The position numbers were made by a program, and so were the translations under genes. A stretch of 64,000 nt of DNA from the NCBI GenBank assembly GCA_018268375.1, contig JAFDWS010000009.1, forward strand, positions 29,139 through 93,138, written 5' to 3'. Shown piece after piece: positions 62,826-64,000 of this stretch. Position 1 is the first letter of the stretch. The number at the start of each line of letters is the position of its first letter. Source of the stretch: Armatimonadota bacterium. GTDB taxonomy: Bacteria > Armatimonadota > Fimbriimonadia > Fimbriimonadales > Fimbriimonadaceae. The notes beneath the pieces were generated by a model that ran no database searches, was not told where the DNA came from, and worked only from the letters and a program-made list of their open reading frames with translations.

Positions 62826-63629
62826 ATGACTCCAGAGGCAAACGTCCAAGCTGAAAGACGACCCAACCTTTTGGTTGGGTCAGCGCAGTCGTCCCTGACG
62901 TTCGTCGGAGAGTGCACCCTCATCTTCCTTGACGTCTTCGGGCGTTTGGCAAAGAAGCCGCGGGAGATCGGTGAGACGATCAGCCAAATGGCCTTCATCG
63001 GGGTCGCCAGCGTCCCGATCGTCGCCTTGACTTCGTTTGCCAGCGGGGCCGTTCTTAGCTTGTACTCGGCCGAACTGCTCGTCCGCTACGGAGCGGCAAA
63101 CCTGGCTGGCGCCACCGTCGGACTTGCCGTCACGCGCGAGATCGCTCCTGTTTTGGCCGGGATCATGGTGGCTGCCCGCGCTGGTTCGGCCATGGCTGCC
63201 CAGATCGGGTCGATGGCGGTCACCGAGCAAATCGACGCCTTGCGCGCATTGAACGTGCATCCGACGAACTACCTTGTCATTCCCCGTGTGATCGCGGCCG
63301 TCACCATGTTGCCGGTTTTGTGCCTCGTCGGGATTTACAGCGGAGTCCTCGGTGGCTACTTGGTCTCGGTGTACCGAGGAGGCGTACCGGATGGGGCGTT
63401 TTGGAACAGCATCCGCCAGTGGGTCGAGCCGAGCGACTTTGTCAACGGCATGATCAAGACGGTCGTTTTCGGGTTGATCGTGGCCATCGTCGCCTGCCAG
63501 CAGGGGCTGAGGACTCGCGAGGGCGCAGTGGGAGTGGGCCGGGCCACCACCCACACTGTCGTCATCAGCATGGTCCTCATCTACGTCGCGAACTACTTCC
63601 TCACCGCCCTCATGTTCACCGGCAAATGA
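62826..63629 (+). CDS. MlaE-family ABC transporter permease
   Basis: The 267-residue permease moves phospholipids between membranes in Gram-negative envelopes. It shows GRLAKKPREIGETISQMAFIGVASVPIVALTSFASGAVLSLYS, the GLAVTREIAPVLAGIMVAARAGSAMAAQIGSMAVTEQIDALRALNV coupling helix motif, and the PRVIAAVTMLPVLC segment. It starts two bases after asnS stops. An ATPase and an MCE-type substrate-binding protein would be expected nearby; neither is in the visible sequence. Confidence 0.93.
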   Translation: MTPEANVQAERRPNLLVGSAQSSLTFVGECTLIFLDVFGRLAKKPREIGETISQMAFIGVASVPIVALTSFASGAVLSLYSAELLVRYGAANLAGATVGLAVTREIAPVLAGIMVAARAGSAMAAQIGSMAVTEQIDALRALNVHPTNYLVIPRVIAAVTMLPVLCLVGIYSGVLGGYLVSVYRGGVPDGAFWNSIRQWVEPSDFVNGMIKTVVFGLIVAIVACQQGLRTREGAVGVGRATTHTVVISMVLIYVANYFLTALMFTGK

Positions 63630-63639
63630 ACGACACTGG

Positions 63640-63645
63640 TACGAT
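63640..63645 (+). promoter_or_regulatory. -10 element of a putative leaderless promoter (gpsA)
   Basis: TACGAT ends seven bases before the ATG at 63653, the same arrangement as for the M29 aminopeptidase. Confidence 0.55.
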
Positions 63646-63652
63646 CGGGCCA

Positions 63653-64000
63653 ATGACCGTCTCGGTCGTGGGTGCAGGCAGCTGGGGAACGGCGATGGCG
63701 CTGGTGCTGGCCCGCAATGGTCGACAAGTCCGCCTGTTCGGGCGTCCAAGCGATGCCCTCAACTCCCTCGGCAGCAGGCGCGAGAACCTCCGATATCTGC
63801 CCGGATTCGTCCTGCCCGAGGACGTCGAGATTGCTGACCTTGGCTCCGAGAAAGTGTTGGACGAGGTCGTCGTCGTCGCCGTACCAAGCAGTGCCGTGCA
63901 GGAAGTCCTGCCTGGGTTGGCTCGAGCCCGCGTCATCGTCGTGGCCAGCAAGGGATTGGCTCCTGGCGGCGAGGCCCTGTTGTCCGACGTGATCGCTGAC
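63653..64000 (+). CDS. gpsA: Glycerol-3-phosphate dehydrogenase [NAD(P)+], 5' part
   Basis: The first 116 codons encode MTVSVVGAGSWGTAMALVLA, the GAGSWGTA NAD(P)-binding loop of GpsA, followed by RENLRYLPGFVLPE and VVAVPSSAVQEVL and VVASKGLAPGG. The enzyme makes glycerol-3-phosphate for phospholipids. It runs off the right edge, so the C-terminal half is not visible. Confidence 0.93.
   Translation, partial: MTVSVVGAGSWGTAMALVLARNGRQVRLFGRPSDALNSLGSRRENLRYLPGFVLPEDVEIADLGSEKVLDEVVVVAVPSSAVQEVLPGLARARVIVVASKGLAPGGEALLSDVIAD

Overview
The window is a 64 kb chromosomal piece of a high-GC, probably Gram-negative bacterium. An MlaE-type permease, an OmpA-domain protein, a DUF374 acyltransferase, PEP-CTERM proteins, three GH172 (DUF2961) proteins, a Ro60 homologue and frequent TTG/GTG starts fit Armatimonadota (Fimbriimonadia-like). 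This placement is inferred from gene content; no rRNA is present. Many genes have a -10-like hexamer (TAnnnT or a close variant) only 6-7 bases before the start codon, which suggests that leaderless transcription is common.

Layout. 1-12.8 kb: 5' end of a tRNA, a large secreted protein, three GH172-family proteins, and a minus-strand run of glycosyltransferase, MFS-HEAT fusion, adenylate cyclase, unknown protein, GH172, GH172. 12.8-16.6 kb: ribH, then the TROVE/Ro60 gene rsr behind a 530-base region holding a bulged hairpin and tRNA-like T-loop sequences. 16.6-24.6 kb: GH78 rhamnosidase, TauE/SafE permease, a 23-base duplication of the 3' end of tRNA-Arg(TCT) enclosing one small membrane-protein gene, metallophosphoesterase, matrixin-like protease, Gfo/Idh/MocA dehydrogenase, GNAT enzyme, and a frameshifted DinB gene. 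24.8-33.7 kb: a PEP-CTERM protein, then a tight minus-strand cluster encoding a substrate-binding/OmpA fusion, ABC permease, ABC ATPase and two coiled-coil proteins, followed by an M50B-like protease and prfA; an M29 aminopeptidase lies upstream. 33.8-44.3 kb: two tandem paralogous secreted proteins (only one keeps its PEP-CTERM tail), speE, gyrB, a beta-propeller protein, a large SARP/NB-ARC/TPR regulator, a Cys/Met-rich secreted protein. 44.4-49 kb: rpsU and the conserved cluster 7TM-HD phosphohydrolase, ybeY, dgkA-PAP2 fusion, CorC/HlyC-type CBS protein. 49-56.8 kb (minus): DUF374 acyltransferase, rhomboid, yebC, two small unknowns, rarA, nusB, accC, a pilin-like protein and accB. 57-64 kb: a cheC-cheD-HDOD operon, phzF, an M48 protease, a lipoprotein, asnS, an MlaE permease and the start of gpsA.

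Most notable: (i) the accB-like gene of the accBC-nusB locus lacks the biotinylated lysine (AMKM has become ALGI); (ii) the CheC/CheD pair has lost key catalytic residues but is kept in a translationally coupled operon with an HDOD protein; (iii) the five-gene OmpA-fused ABC system has no function I can name; (iv) rsr is preceded by a structured region that could encode a Y-like RNA; (v) the tRNA-Arg locus carries an integration-type scar.
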